Positions 18,116 to 28,262 of a stretch of DNA of 64,000 nt are shown here, one piece after another. The stretch covers positions 806,001-870,000 of the forward strand of contig NZ_CP043909.1 of the NCBI RefSeq assembly GCF_008630915.1. Reading direction: 5' to 3'. The notes beneath the pieces were generated by a model. The model did not search any database. It had not been told where the DNA came from and saw nothing but the letters and a program-made list of their open reading frames with translations. The number at the start of each line of letters is the position of its first letter. Position 1 is the first letter of the stretch. This DNA comes from Acinetobacter suaedae (GTDB taxonomy: Bacteria; Pseudomonadota; Gammaproteobacteria; Pseudomonadales; Moraxellaceae). The position numbers and the translations under genes are program-made.

Positions 18116-19492
18116 GTGGAAATTTTCCCAATCTCTTTAAAGTTGCAGCAGCAACGATGTCTGATTGTCGGTGGTGGGCATATTGCTTATCGCAAAGCAA
18201 ACTTGTTGGTCAAAGCGGGTGCAATTGTTGATGTGATTGCGCCTGAGATCGAGCCAGAATTAACTGCTCTGGTTGAAAAGTCAGCAGGGCAGTGTATTTA
18301 CAAACCTTTCTCAGAAGATATTCTTGCAACTCCTTATCGACTGGTTATTGCAGCGACCGACCAACCTGAGGTCAATAAAACGGTATTTGAGCAATGTGAA
18401 CAGCGTAATTTGCTGGTCAACAGTGTTGATGATATTCCACATTGTCGTTTTATGGTCCCCGCAATTATTGATCGTTCGCCTTTGGTGATTTCAGTTGCAT
18501 CTAATGGTGCATCACCTGTTTTATCTAGACAGCTTCGTACTCAAATTGAAACGATTGTGCCACATGGCATGGGTAAACTTGCTGAGTTTTCAGGAAAATG
18601 GCGTAAGCAAGTCAAAGAAAAAATCACCAATCCAGATGAGCGTCGTATCTTTTGGGAAAATTTGTATGCCAGCCCACTTAAAGAGCAGGTATTCAATGAC
18701 AATATTGATGTTGCCAACGATTTGATTCAGCAGGCACTTAGTGAATGGATTGCACCCAAAGGTGAGGTTTATTTAGTGGGTGCAGGGCCGGGTGATCCAG
18801 AACTTTTAACGTTAAAAGCATTGCGTCTCATGCAGCAGGCAGATGTCGTGATCTATGATCGTTTGGTATCTGCACCCATTTTGGAATTATGCCGCCGTGA
18901 TGCAGAAAAGATCTACGTGGGTAAAGCACGTTCCAATCATTCTGTGCCGCAAGATGGTATCAATGCTTTATTGGTGGAGTATGCGCAAAAAGGTAAACGT
19001 GTTTGCCGTTTAAAAGGGGGAGATCCTTTTATCTTTGGGCGTGGTGGTGAAGAAATTCAAGAATTGGTGGAAGCCAATGTGACTTTTCAAGTGGTGCCGG
19101 GGATTACCGCTGCTTCAGGTTGTTCTGCATATGCGGGTATACCACTGACACATCGTGATTATGCACAAAGTGTACGTTTCTTGACAGGGCATTTAAAAGA
19201 AGGCTCACCAGAGTTACCTTGGAACGAACTGGTCTATGAAAACCAAACTTTGGTACTGTATATGGGCTTAGTCGGATTAGAGCGGATTTGTGAGCAACTG
19301 ATTGCACATGGCCAGCGCCCCACTATGCCTGTAGCGCTCATTTCTAAGGGAACGACTCCTGAGCAAAAAGTGGTGGTCGGTACTTTGGCGGATATTGCAA
19401 CCAAAGTATCAAAGCATCAAATCGTAGCACCGACTTTAACCATCATTGGTGAAGTGGTGAGTCTACGCGAACAGTTAAAATGGCATGAGTGA
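18116..19492 (+). CDS. cysG: Siroheme synthase (CysG, fused dehydrogenase/ferrochelatase and methyltransferase)
   Basis: A 458-residue trifunctional enzyme that makes siroheme for sulfite and nitrite reductases. Residues 1-210 form the precorrin-2 dehydrogenase/ferrochelatase half, with the NAD-binding RCLIVGGGHIAYRKA. Residues 215-458 form the uroporphyrinogen-III methyltransferase half, with VGAGPGDPELLTLKA and the SAM-binding LKGGDPFIFGRGGEE. The start is GTG at 18116 with AGAGG 6 nt upstream; two nearby ATGs at 18111 and 18114 are out of frame. The length matches the full fusion. Confidence 0.95.
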   Translation: MEIFPISLKLQQQRCLIVGGGHIAYRKANLLVKAGAIVDVIAPEIEPELTALVEKSAGQCIYKPFSEDILATPYRLVIAATDQPEVNKTVFEQCEQRNLLVNSVDDIPHCRFMVPAIIDRSPLVISVASNGASPVLSRQLRTQIETIVPHGMGKLAEFSGKWRKQVKEKITNPDERRIFWENLYASPLKEQVFNDNIDVANDLIQQALSEWIAPKGEVYLVGAGPGDPELLTLKALRLMQQADVVIYDRLVSAPILELCRRDAEKIYVGKARSNHSVPQDGINALLVEYAQKGKRVCRLKGGDPFIFGRGGEEIQELVEANVTFQVVPGITAASGCSAYAGIPLTHRDYAQSVRFLTGHLKEGSPELPWNELVYENQTLVLYMGLVGLERICEQLIAHGQRPTMPVALISKGTTPEQKVVVGTLADIATKVSKHQIVAPTLTIIGEVVSLREQLKWHE

Positions 19493-19498
19493 GGGGAT

Positions 19499-19590
19499 GC
19501 AGCGATTGACTATCGCTGCCCTGAGGAGTGAAAATTCCGCAAGAAGGATATCTGCCTGAGGGACGCTCATGACTATATTCCCGACTAAAT
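19499..19590 (+). other. Structured intergenic segment between cysG and trmL
   Basis: It starts with a perfect 8-bp hairpin, GCAGCGAT/ATCGCTGC with a 5-nt loop (19499-19519). It continues with GC-richer sequence and several short complementary pieces (GGAG with TTCC, GGGA with TCCC). Its base composition differs from other gaps in the window. There is no ORF of useful length. It could be a small RNA, an mRNA leader for trmL or a terminator region; I cannot match it to a known class. Confidence 0.35.
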
Positions 19591-19638
19591 TAGGGTCCTG
19601 TGCCAAGCAAAATAATATATGTATAAGTGAGTAATTAA

Positions 19639-20109
19639 GTGATTCATGTCGTCCTATACGAGCCTGAGATTCCTGCGAATACAGGTAATATCATTCGTCT
19701 ATGTGCCAATACTGGTGCACAACTACATTTGGTCAAACCTTTGGGTTTTGAGCTAGATGATAAAAAGTTGAAACGTGCAGGTTTGGACTATCACGAATGG
19801 GCGAGAATGCAAATTTGGGATAATATTGAATTATGCCTTGCTGATCTAAAAGCTAAAGGTGTGGAACATGTTTTTCCACTGACAACAAAAGGAACTGCAA
19901 CACCGCATACAGTTGATCTAAATCGTCCTGTTGCGTTGTTAATGGGACCAGAAACTCGAGGTTTACCTGAACAAGTCCGTTTGATGTTCCCTCAAGATCA
20001 GTGGATTCGCCTGCCCATGGCTGAAAACTCTAGAAGCTTAAATCTATCTAACGCAACTGCAGTTATTGTATACGAGGCGTGGAGACAACAAGGGTTCAAA
20101 CAGCTCTGA
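19639..20109 (+). CDS. trmL: tRNA (cytidine/uridine-34-2'-O)-methyltransferase TrmL
   Basis: A 156-residue SPOUT-class methyltransferase that modifies the wobble base of tRNA-Leu isoacceptors with [19 protein letters not shown] lies near residues 11-26, [10 protein letters not shown] near residues 100-109, and the knot-forming [19 protein letters not shown] near residues 124-142. The start is GTG at 19639 with AGTGAG about 8 nt upstream. The usual family length is about 155. It converges with the VOC gene with a 13-bp gap. Confidence 0.93.
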   Translation: MIHVVLYEPEIPANTGNIIRLCANTGAQLHLVKPLGFELDDKKLKRAGLDYHEWARMQIWDNIELCLADLKAKGVEHVFPLTTKGTATPHTVDLNRPVALLMGPETRGLPEQVRLMFPQDQWIRLPMAENSRSLNLSNATAVIVYEAWRQQGFKQL

Positions 20110-20122
20110 TTGTATTGGACTT

Positions 20123-20503
20123 TTATATATCACCATATGGACTAGCAACAACGAGTGTATAACCATTTAGGTCTTTAAACCAAATTTCGCGATGGTGTGC
20201 ATTCGGGTTGTATTTTGGACCTTCCAATATTTCAACGTGGTGGGCTTGCAGGCTTTTGACAATTTCATCAAATTGCTTGCTTTCAAACCACAACAGAACA
20301 CCATTGCCAATCACATATTTAGGCTCTCCAATATATGAGTGGTCATGCGCTTGCCATTGATGTAATTGCAACACCATGGTTTGCTCAAATAGCAACTGTT
20401 CATATTCTTTGCCGCCATGTCCGCTTTGCAGGCCAAGCACAGTTTGATACCACTGACTGGTTTTCTCGACATCTGTAACAGCAATTAAAGGTTGTGGTTG
20501 CAT
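20123..20503 (-). CDS. VOC-family (glyoxalase/bleomycin-resistance-like) protein
   Basis: A 126-residue protein with two beta-alpha-beta-beta-beta modules of the vicinal-oxygen-chelate fold. TDVEKTSQWYQTVLGLQ lies near residues 10-26 and the C-terminal REIWFKDLNGYTLVVASP is typical. The substrate is unknown. It lies 15 nt downstream of the HxlR regulator on the same strand, so the two are probably co-transcribed and under the regulator's control. Confidence 0.85.
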   Translation of the reverse strand: MQPQPLIAVTDVEKTSQWYQTVLGLQSGHGGKEYEQLLFEQTMVLQLHQWQAHDHSYIGEPKYVIGNGVLLWFESKQFDEIVKSLQAHHVEILEGPKYNPNAHHREIWFKDLNGYTLVVASPYGDI

Positions 20504-20518
20504 ACGGACCTCATCGGA

Positions 20519-20926
20519 TTATTCTATTTTTTCTTGTATAGCATCAAAACGTTGTTGAGCAGAAATGATTTGTTCGATATTACTCTCAGCCCAATCTTTC
20601 AACTGAAATGCCATTTCAGCAACCTCTAAACCTAAAGCCGTCAAAGAATATTCCACACGAATTGGTGAGGTATCTTGTACTTGCCTTTCAATAAAACCAT
20701 CTCGCTCAAGCATTTTTAATTTCTGTGAGAGAACCTTTGGCGAAATCCCTTCGATGTTCTTTTTTAGTAAATTGAAGTGCTGACTCTCTTTAGCCAAAAC
20801 ATTGATGATTAATAAAACCCATTTATCTGCAATTTTTTCAAAAAATAATCGAGCAGGGCAATGCTGTTGATAAATATTATATTTCAAGCCTTTAATCATC
20901 TTTGGTACTCTCAATTTTTCATTCAA
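20519..20926 (-). CDS. HxlR-family winged-helix transcriptional regulator
   Basis: A 135-residue regulator with one HxlR domain. HCPARLFFEKIADKWVLLII near residues 22-41 has the Cys that in relatives such as YodB and HypR senses electrophiles or oxidants. KVLSQKLKMLERDGFIER near residues 69-86 is the recognition and wing region. Start ATG 20926 is used; ATG at 20899 has a slightly better ribosome site and is equally possible. It is divergent from a flavodoxin-like gene over a perfect palindrome at 20934-20953, which suggests self- and cross-regulation of a redox response. Confidence 0.9.
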   Translation of the reverse strand: MNEKLRVPKMIKGLKYNIYQQHCPARLFFEKIADKWVLLIINVLAKESQHFNLLKKNIEGISPKVLSQKLKMLERDGFIERQVQDTSPIRVEYSLTALGLEVAEMAFQLKDWAESNIEQIISAQQRFDAIQEKIE

Positions 20927-20933
20927 AGTTCAA

Positions 20934-20953
20934 TAGTTACCTATTGGTAACTA
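20934..20953. promoter_or_regulatory. Palindromic operator, probably for the HxlR regulator
   Basis: TAGTTACC-TATT-GGTAACTA is a perfect inverted repeat with 8-bp arms. It lies 8 bp from the HxlR start and directly abuts the -35 box of the divergent promoter at 20955-20982. HxlR proteins bind such short dyads as dimers; the assignment is inference from position. Confidence 0.7.
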
Positions 20954-20954
20954 A

Positions 20955-20982
20955 TTGACACCTAGTTTCTAAAATATATCAT
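20955..20982 (+). promoter_or_regulatory. Promoter of the flavodoxin-like gene
   Basis: -35 TTGACA (20955-20960), 16-nt spacer, -10 TATCAT (20977-20982), about 27 nt before the expected ribosome site. The operator touches its upstream edge. Confidence 0.65.
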
Positions 20983-21015
20983 TAAATCGAACTTTTAAAA
21001 ACACTAGGTGAACTC

Positions 21016-21573
21016 ATGACAAAAATTGCAGTGGTTTATTATTCAGGCTATGGCCATACCAAAGTTGTGGCTGAAACTTTTGCACAAGCAATTGATGCAA
21101 CATTAATCGAGATTGATCAAAATGGTGAAATTACGGAACAAGACTGGCAAACTTTAAGTGATGCGCAAGGAATCGTTTTTGGGGCACCAACTTATATGGC
21201 TGCTGCACCTTGGCAATTTAAGAAATTTGCTGATGCATCATCAAAAATTTGGTTTACACGTGGTTGGCAAGACAAAGTTTTTGCAGGTTTTACCAATAGC
21301 GCAAGTTTAAATGGTGATAAGCAAGTGACACTCATTCAACTACAAACTTTGGCTTCACAGCATGGTGGAATATGGGTGAGCTTAGGCTTACTTCCTGCCA
21401 ATACCAAAGCCGCCCAACGGGAAGATGTCAACAACCTAGGCGGATCGGTTGGCTTATTGGTGCAATCACCTTCGGATGCGAGTACTGATGAAATTCCATC
21501 TGGAGATTTGGAAACCGCTAAACATTATGCACAACGTGTCAAAAATGTTGTGGAGCGTTTGGCTCAAGCATAA
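21016..21573 (+). CDS. Flavodoxin-family NAD(P)H:quinone oxidoreductase-like protein
   Basis: A 185-residue WrbA/flavodoxin-like protein. The FMN phosphate-binding loop YYSGYGHTK lies near residues 8-16, GAPTYMAAAPWQFKKF near residues 56-71, and LASQHGGIWVSLGLLP near residues 110-125. WrbA-type proteins reduce quinones by two electrons with FMN. Start ATG at 21016 with AGGTGA a few bases upstream. Pairing with an HxlR regulator fits a quinone or electrophile detoxification switch, as with YodB-controlled genes in Bacillus. Confidence 0.85.
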   Translation: MTKIAVVYYSGYGHTKVVAETFAQAIDATLIEIDQNGEITEQDWQTLSDAQGIVFGAPTYMAAAPWQFKKFADASSKIWFTRGWQDKVFAGFTNSASLNGDKQVTLIQLQTLASQHGGIWVSLGLLPANTKAAQREDVNNLGGSVGLLVQSPSDASTDEIPSGDLETAKHYAQRVKNVVERLAQA

Positions 21574-21591
21574 GAAGATAATCTAATTAAA

Positions 21592-21630
21592 AAAACACCG
21601 TAAGATGTCGCTCATATTACGGTGTTTTAT
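21592..21630. terminator. Bidirectional terminator
   Basis: AAAACACCGTAA and TTACGGTGTTTT form a perfect 12-bp stem around a 13-nt loop with A and T flanks. It serves both the flavodoxin-like gene and the convergent VWA lipoprotein gene. Confidence 0.8.
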
Positions 21631-21654
21631 TATGTTATTTGTAGAATTGCTAAA

Positions 21655-23310
<1,656 letters not shown>

Positions 23311-23457
23311 TTTTGTTCCCTCAAGTATTTTAAATTATGCTTCATCATATATGTTCTTTTTTAACATATGTTATATTTTAACATTTTGTTTAAATTTATT
23401 GGTTTTATCAAAAGGAATATCAAGAAGGATAGAATGAGTACATTTTATTGCTGACAA

Positions 23458-23488
23458 AAAAAGGTGCAGTTTAAAAACTGCACCTTTG
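23458..23488 (-). terminator. Terminator of the APC permease gene
   Basis: AAAGGTGCAGT pairs with ACTGCACCTTT around a short A/T loop; on the minus strand it ends in a T-run. It lies 26 nt past the permease stop. Confidence 0.8.
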
Positions 23489-23513
23489 TTCGGTAGGCTA
23501 AACAAGAAGCAAA

Positions 23514-24926
23514 TTAATGCTTATCATCAAACTCATTATATTGAGGAGCAGTATATTTAAAGCCTTTGGTTTTATAACCTAAATATAAAACCCCAAACAT
23601 TGCCCACCATAAGCCGTATTTCAATGCAGTTTCTTCAATTTCTAGCCATAGCGCAAAGATACTGATAAAGCCGCACAATGGGATAACGACATAGTTGATG
23701 ATTTCTTTGAATGTCTTCGTGCGGCCGTCTCGAAGTGCATAACGAGAAATAACCGATAAATTTACAAAGGTAAATGCGGTTAAAGCACCAAAACTAATCA
23801 TCGAAATCACAATATCTAGATCCATAAAGCCTGCTGATAAAGCAACAAGACCAACGATCAAGATGTTATACGATGGCGTAAAGGTTTTTGGACTAATATG
23901 ACCAAAAATCTTTTTGTTGATAATACCATCGCGACCCATGACATACATGAGACGTGACACACCTGCATGGGCTGAAATACCTGAAGCCATTACTGTAATA
24001 ATTGCGAATGCAAGTACGTAAGACTGGAACAGTGACCCACCAACCAGTAATAGGATTTCTGGTTGAGTTTCAGCAATATCTTTAAAGTAGCTGCTTGGAT
24101 TACCAGGGAAATAAAGCTGAATGAAATAGGTACTGATAATGAAGATGACACCTGCAAATAATGCAGTTAAGAAAATTGCTTTAGGTAGCGTTTTCTCAGT
24201 ATCTTTGGTTTCTTCAGCAAGTGAACTTAGAGAGTCAAATCCAGTAAATGAGAAGCACAGTAAAGTTGCACCTGTGATTAGGGCACCAACTGAAGTGAGT
24301 TCATTCCAAAATGGCTCTAAAGTCCATAGTTGATAACGAGTTTCTGCGGTAATCGGACCATCCGCATTCATTCCCATTTGTAACTTGCTATACACTAAGT
24401 AGGTAAATGTTCCAATAACAAGCAACTGTACTAATACGATCCAGCTGTTAAAGTTCGCAACAAATCGTGCGCCACGTAAGTTAACACCAGTCATAAAAGC
24501 AGTCAGAACTAAAACCCATACCCAATGGTTGATATCAGGAAATAGTGCAGTCAAATAAATGACGGCAAGAATGATATTCACCATAGGAGAGAGTAGGTAA
24601 TCCAACCATGATGACCAGCCCACCATAAAACCGACATTTGGGTGAATGGATTTTTGCGCGTAAGTATAGGCAGAACCAGACGATGGATAACGTCGGATCA
24701 TATGCCCATAGCTAATTGAGGTGAGCAAAATGGCAACGAGGGCGAAGATATAAGAAGTTGGAACATGGTGATTACTTGCTTCCGATACTAGACCAAAAGT
24801 ATCAAATAACGTCATTGGTTGGACATAAGCCAGACCAATAATTATGACGTGCCATAGACCTAATGTTTTTTGCAGTTTAGCTGCTGATTGAGTCCCAGAG
24901 ATGTTTGTCAACGGCGTTATCCTCAT
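23514..24926 (-). CDS. APC-family amino acid permease
   Basis: A 470-residue integral membrane transporter with about 12 hydrophobic segments, the normal APC layout. GLWHVIIIGLAYVQPM lies in TM1 and GFDSLSSLAEETKDTEK near residue 230 is the conserved APC loop after TM6. It probably imports an amino acid or related amine by proton or sodium symport; the substrate is not clear. ATG 24926 is used, with only a weak ribosome site. An inverted repeat (GGATCATTT/AAATGATCC, 24958-24982) lies in the likely leader. Confidence 0.88.
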   Translation of the reverse strand: MRITPLTNISGTQSAAKLQKTLGLWHVIIIGLAYVQPMTLFDTFGLVSEASNHHVPTSYIFALVAILLTSISYGHMIRRYPSSGSAYTYAQKSIHPNVGFMVGWSSWLDYLLSPMVNIILAVIYLTALFPDINHWVWVLVLTAFMTGVNLRGARFVANFNSWIVLVQLLVIGTFTYLVYSKLQMGMNADGPITAETRYQLWTLEPFWNELTSVGALITGATLLCFSFTGFDSLSSLAEETKDTEKTLPKAIFLTALFAGVIFIISTYFIQLYFPGNPSSYFKDIAETQPEILLLVGGSLFQSYVLAFAIITVMASGISAHAGVSRLMYVMGRDGIINKKIFGHISPKTFTPSYNILIVGLVALSAGFMDLDIVISMISFGALTAFTFVNLSVISRYALRDGRTKTFKEIINYVVIPLCGFISIFALWLEIEETALKYGLWWAMFGVLYLGYKTKGFKYTAPQYNEFDDKH

Positions 24927-25223
24927 TATCGTTGATCAAGGATCAGCTATGGTTTAAGGATCATTTGAGACAAAAATGATCCCCCCTACAGAAAAAAAAG
25001 CGAAGTGCGCCAATCTATCCTAATTTGGCGTAAATTGTCAGCACTTTTCTGCATTTTTTAGCAATTTTTTTGCCAATTTTGGTGAAAATTCGATGAATTA
25101 TGGGTTCATTTAACATAGAAAAGCTCCAACTCTTAAATTTACGCCGAGGATGATGTAAAGCTAAGTTATTGGAGCTATTTGATTAAAGATTTATGTAGCT
25201 AGCTATAAGCTATAAAAGCTGTA
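24927..25223. other. Intergenic region between permease and alcohol dehydrogenase
   Basis: This 297-bp gap has no credible ORF. It contains a 9-bp inverted repeat at 24958-24982 in the permease leader, a T-rich stretch, and the imperfect hairpin at 25122-25176. Confidence 0.5.
25122..25176 (-). terminator. Long imperfect hairpin, probable terminator of the SCP2-ADH operon
   Basis: AGCTCCAA/TTGGAGCT forms the outer stem, CTTA/TAAG and TTTAC/GTAAA form inner pairings. Read on the minus strand the stem ends in GGAGCTTTTC, a short T-run. It lies about 48 nt past the dehydrogenase stop. Confidence 0.5.
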
Positions 25224-26408
25224 TTACCATGCTTTTTGTAAAATAGCACGGAGATCCTTGAGATTTGCCTCTTTAGGATTGTAAATGATAGAGCCATCAT
25301 TCAGTGCTTTTTCTGCAACTTCATCTAGTTGAGCTTCTGTAATTTTACCCGTTTCTCGCAAAGTGCGTGGGAGTTTGGTCAGGCTATGCAAACGATCACG
25401 CATGGTCAAAATCGTAGCAATTGCCTTTTCAGCACGCTGATTTGCAGGAGTTTGAGAATAGATATCAGCACCTGCAAGTGGGAGCAATAATTCACCAATC
25501 TTTTGACCATTCACTTCTTTGTTATATTCCAATACATATGGCAGGAATAGATTCATGCAAAGTCCATGGGGGAGGTGGGCAACTGCACCCAAAGCATGAC
25601 CAAGAGAGTGAACAAGACCAACCATTGAATTTGAAAATGCGATCCCAGCCATCGTCGATGCTTGTGCAAGTTCTAAGCGACCTTGAGCATCACTTGGATT
25701 GTCTAGTACTTTGAATAGATTTTCGCTGATTTTTTTAATACCCGCACTTGCATAAGCATCACTGAGAGGGTTGGCAGCTAAACAAGTATAGGCTTCTACG
25801 CAGTGTGTTAGGGCATCCATACCCGTCATTGCAGTTAAATGCGCTGGTAAAGTCATGGTCATACGTGGATCAAGGATCGCTGCATGTGGCATTAAATAAT
25901 AAGATGCAAATGCAAGCTTCACGTTCCGTTGTGTATCAGAAACAACGGCAACCATAGTCACTTCAGAACCTGTTCCAGAAGTCGTTGGAATCACGAAAAA
26001 TGGTTTAAGTGGTTTTGGTAAGTTGTGTGCACCTGAATACTGCAACAGGTCATCACCACCTTCAGATACCAAGATATTGGTTGCTTTAGAGGTATCAATC
26101 ACTGAACCACCACCAATGGCAATAATGGCATCACAGTTTTGTTTTCGATAAGTTTCCGCTGCTGAGCGAACTACTTCTAGACTTGAGTCAGGTGGAACAT
26201 CATCGAAAATTGCACCAATTACCGCATCTGTAGTACTAAAAGCTGCTTCAATTGGATTGAGTAATCCATTTGCACGAACACCTTTATCCGTAATAATCAT
26301 TGGGCGTTTTGCACCTAAAGCTGCAAGTTCAAAAGGAATATGCTCTAACGCAGCGTTACCAGCAATGACTTTTACAGGACAGAAAAACTCGTAATAAGGC
26401 TTAGCCAT
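25224..26408 (-). CDS. Iron-containing alcohol dehydrogenase (group III)
   Basis: A 394-residue NAD(P)-dependent alcohol dehydrogenase. GGGSVIDTSKA near residues 97-107 binds the cofactor. The metal-site region includes AYTCLAANPLSDAYA near residues 212-226 and the signature LVHSLGHALGAVAHLPHG near residues 260-277, with the His ligands. ATG 26408 is preferred because GGAG lies 9 nt upstream and MAKPYYEFFCP matches family starts; a longer frame to 26465 overlaps the SCP2 gene. Only one base separates it from the SCP2-domain gene stop, so both are surely one operon. Relatives oxidise short or medium-chain alcohols or aldehydes; substrate here is open. Confidence 0.92.
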   Translation of the reverse strand: MAKPYYEFFCPVKVIAGNAALEHIPFELAALGAKRPMIITDKGVRANGLLNPIEAAFSTTDAVIGAIFDDVPPDSSLEVVRSAAETYRKQNCDAIIAIGGGSVIDTSKATNILVSEGGDDLLQYSGAHNLPKPLKPFFVIPTTSGTGSEVTMVAVVSDTQRNVKLAFASYYLMPHAAILDPRMTMTLPAHLTAMTGMDALTHCVEAYTCLAANPLSDAYASAGIKKISENLFKVLDNPSDAQGRLELAQASTMAGIAFSNSMVGLVHSLGHALGAVAHLPHGLCMNLFLPYVLEYNKEVNGQKIGELLLPLAGADIYSQTPANQRAEKAIATILTMRDRLHSLTKLPRTLRETGKITEAQLDEVAEKALNDGSIIYNPKEANLKDLRAILQKAW

Positions 26409-26409
26409 G

Positions 26410-26943
26410 TTATGCGCTCCGTTTGAGATATGATTTAGCGACTTTAAGATAAATATTCTTTGCACCCGTGAATTTTTCTTTTAATGTCAATTCAGCTGGG
26501 TAGCGTTTTACCGCAAGTGAAGCAACTAATTTTGGTAGGATTAATGCTTCCATTTTATTTAAGCAACGAACTAGACGAATTGCATTAGATAGATCACCAT
26601 CAGCAATCATGCGATCGTTAGCAAAAGCTTGTGCTGTACTTTCTTGAAATGAAAACACCAGAAATGCATGGGTCAGATGCTTAAAGGTAATGGTTAAATC
26701 AGGCTTGCCTTTATAGTTTGACAACAGCTCTAATTGTTTTTCTTCAGTCACTCGTGCAACAAATGCAGGTCCATTTGGAAAAACATTCATTGAAAGGATA
26801 AAACCAACAGGAAACTTGGACACTTCCTCTTGTACTTCACGATCCACTTGGCTTGCCATTACGAGGCCACGACCCACAACGTCCATCATGAGTTTGACAT
26901 AGGCAAATTGCAAAGTGGGCTTCACTGCTTTGGTTGAGATCAC
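26410..26943 (-). CDS. SCP2 sterol-binding-domain protein
   Basis: A 177-residue protein. Residues about 35-140 look like an SCP2 (lipid-carrier) domain with KPDLTITFKHLTHAFLVFSF and FANDRMIADGDLSNAIRLVR. The C-terminal tail is basic (KNIYLKVAKSYLKRSA). Start is GTG at 26943 with AAGGGA 7 nt upstream. It probably binds a hydrophobic ligand in the cytoplasm. Its tight coupling to an iron alcohol dehydrogenase suggests a lipid-like or long-chain alcohol substrate, but this is inference. Confidence 0.75.
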   Translation of the reverse strand: MISTKAVKPTLQFAYVKLMMDVVGRGLVMASQVDREVQEEVSKFPVGFILSMNVFPNGPAFVARVTEEKQLELLSNYKGKPDLTITFKHLTHAFLVFSFQESTAQAFANDRMIADGDLSNAIRLVRCLNKMEALILPKLVASLAVKRYPAELTLKEKFTGAKNIYLKVAKSYLKRSA

Positions 26944-27024
26944 TTGCTTGTCCCTTGTTAAAATTATGCACTAGCTAATTTAGAGTATTTACTCTAATTT
27001 ATTTCATTAGAATTGAAAAGTAAA

Positions 27025-27678
27025 TTATTCTGATTTGACTACAAGGTCATTAAAGAAATTTGTATTTTGTAGGTATTGCACCAAATCCTTACAAAGTTGC
27101 TCAAAGCTTGGATAATCTTGTAGTAAGTCTTGCAAGCGTACCATTTCTAAACCGGCATATCCACAAGGGTTAATGGTTTGAAAGCCTGTTAAACTACAGT
27201 CAATATTCAGTGCGAAGCCATGATAACTACGACCTCGGCGAATTTTAAAGCCAAGTGAGCCGATCTTACGTTCTTCTACATATACACCTGGTGCATCTGC
27301 TTTGGCGTAGGCTGTGATACCGTATTTTTTGAGTAGGTCTATCATCGCTTGTTCAGCGAAACTGACTAAGGTGCGAACATTCCATTTTAAGCGATTTAAA
27401 TCAAACAAGAAGTAAGCCACTAATTGTCCTTGACCATGCCATGTCACTTGGCCACCACGATCTGTTTGCACAATTGGTAGGTGGCTGGGGGTTAAAATAT
27501 GTTCTGCTTTGCCTGCTTGTCCTTGGGTGAGTACATCATGATGTTGTAATAACCAAATTTCATCAGAGCTATCCGCATCTCGATTTTCAGTGAAATTTTT
27601 CATCGCTTCAAATCGATCGGTATAATCTTGTAGGTCTTTGAAACAGCGAATGATTAATGAGGGCTTCTCAAAGTTCAT
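27025..27678 (-). CDS. lipB: Octanoyl-[ACP]:protein octanoyltransferase LipB
   Basis: A 217-residue enzyme that moves octanoyl from ACP to lipoyl domains, the first step of lipoate synthesis. RGGQVTWHGQGQLVAY near residues 74-89, KIGSLGFKIRRGRSYHG near residues 137-153 (catalytic Lys) and NPCGYAG near residues 170-176 (catalytic Cys) are all present. It follows ybeD on the same strand, the common order, but a terminator stands between them. The lipoyl domain of SucB in this window is a likely target. Confidence 0.95.
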   Translation of the reverse strand: MNFEKPSLIIRCFKDLQDYTDRFEAMKNFTENRDADSSDEIWLLQHHDVLTQGQAGKAEHILTPSHLPIVQTDRGGQVTWHGQGQLVAYFLFDLNRLKWNVRTLVSFAEQAMIDLLKKYGITAYAKADAPGVYVEERKIGSLGFKIRRGRSYHGFALNIDCSLTGFQTINPCGYAGLEMVRLQDLLQDYPSFEQLCKDLVQYLQNTNFFNDLVVKSE

Positions 27679-27802
27679 TACAGCATTTTTCCTTTGATTT
27701 GTGCAGGTTTATCTAAGCTTACGATCTAATTATTCCGACAAGATAAACAGAATCTTTCGTTAAAACGTTTGATTGTTATCTTTTTACTAGAGGAAAAGAA
27801 AA

Positions 27803-27830
27803 AATCCAAAACACTTTCGTATTTTGGATT
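27803..27830 (-). terminator. Terminator between ybeD and lipB
   Basis: AATCCAAAA/TTTTGGATT stem with a 10-nt loop, followed on the minus strand by a T-rich stretch. It is placed 7 nt after the ybeD stop. Confidence 0.65.
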
Positions 27831-27836
27831 CTTCTA

Positions 27837-28124
27837 TTAAAGCGCTGTCTTAATTAAAGGACATGCTGCAAGGTCAGCGTAAAGCGCATGAACTTGTTCT
27901 AACTCTTCAAAACGCAATTGTGCAGTCAAAGAATGGTATTTACCTGTGCGTGAAGGCTGTACTTTAACTGAGTCGCCATCAAAATCAGGGAAGTGCTTCT
28001 GCAAAATATCAACAACAGCTACTCGAAGTTCATCCCCTGCATTACCAATCAATTTGATTGGATAGTCCATCGGGAAAACCCAAAGATGTTCTTGCAATTC
28101 ACGAGAAGGAGTGCGGTCTAACAT
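27837..28124 (-). CDS. ybeD: DUF493/YbeD-family protein
   Basis: A 95-residue protein of the YbeD (UPF0250) family: WVFPMDYPIKLIGNAGDEL near residues 15-33, then a ferredoxin-like alpha/beta pattern ending LYADLAACPLIKTAL. It resembles the ACT-like regulatory fold and often sits beside lipB; a precise role is not known. ATG at 28124 is supported by AAGAGG 6 nt upstream; a longer frame to 28154 lacks this. Confidence 0.9.
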   Translation of the reverse strand: MLDRTPSRELQEHLWVFPMDYPIKLIGNAGDELRVAVVDILQKHFPDFDGDSVKVQPSRTGKYHSLTAQLRFEELEQVHALYADLAACPLIKTAL

Positions 28125-28262
28125 GAGCAACCTCTTAATTTGAAACGCCTGCATCAGTGCAGGCGCTTATGATCTAATACCTAAATGGGGATAAAGTATT
28201 AAACTTCAAGTCCTGAGCTAGAGCAAAGCATTGCTTTGCTTTTACACAGGATTTTCCCAATA

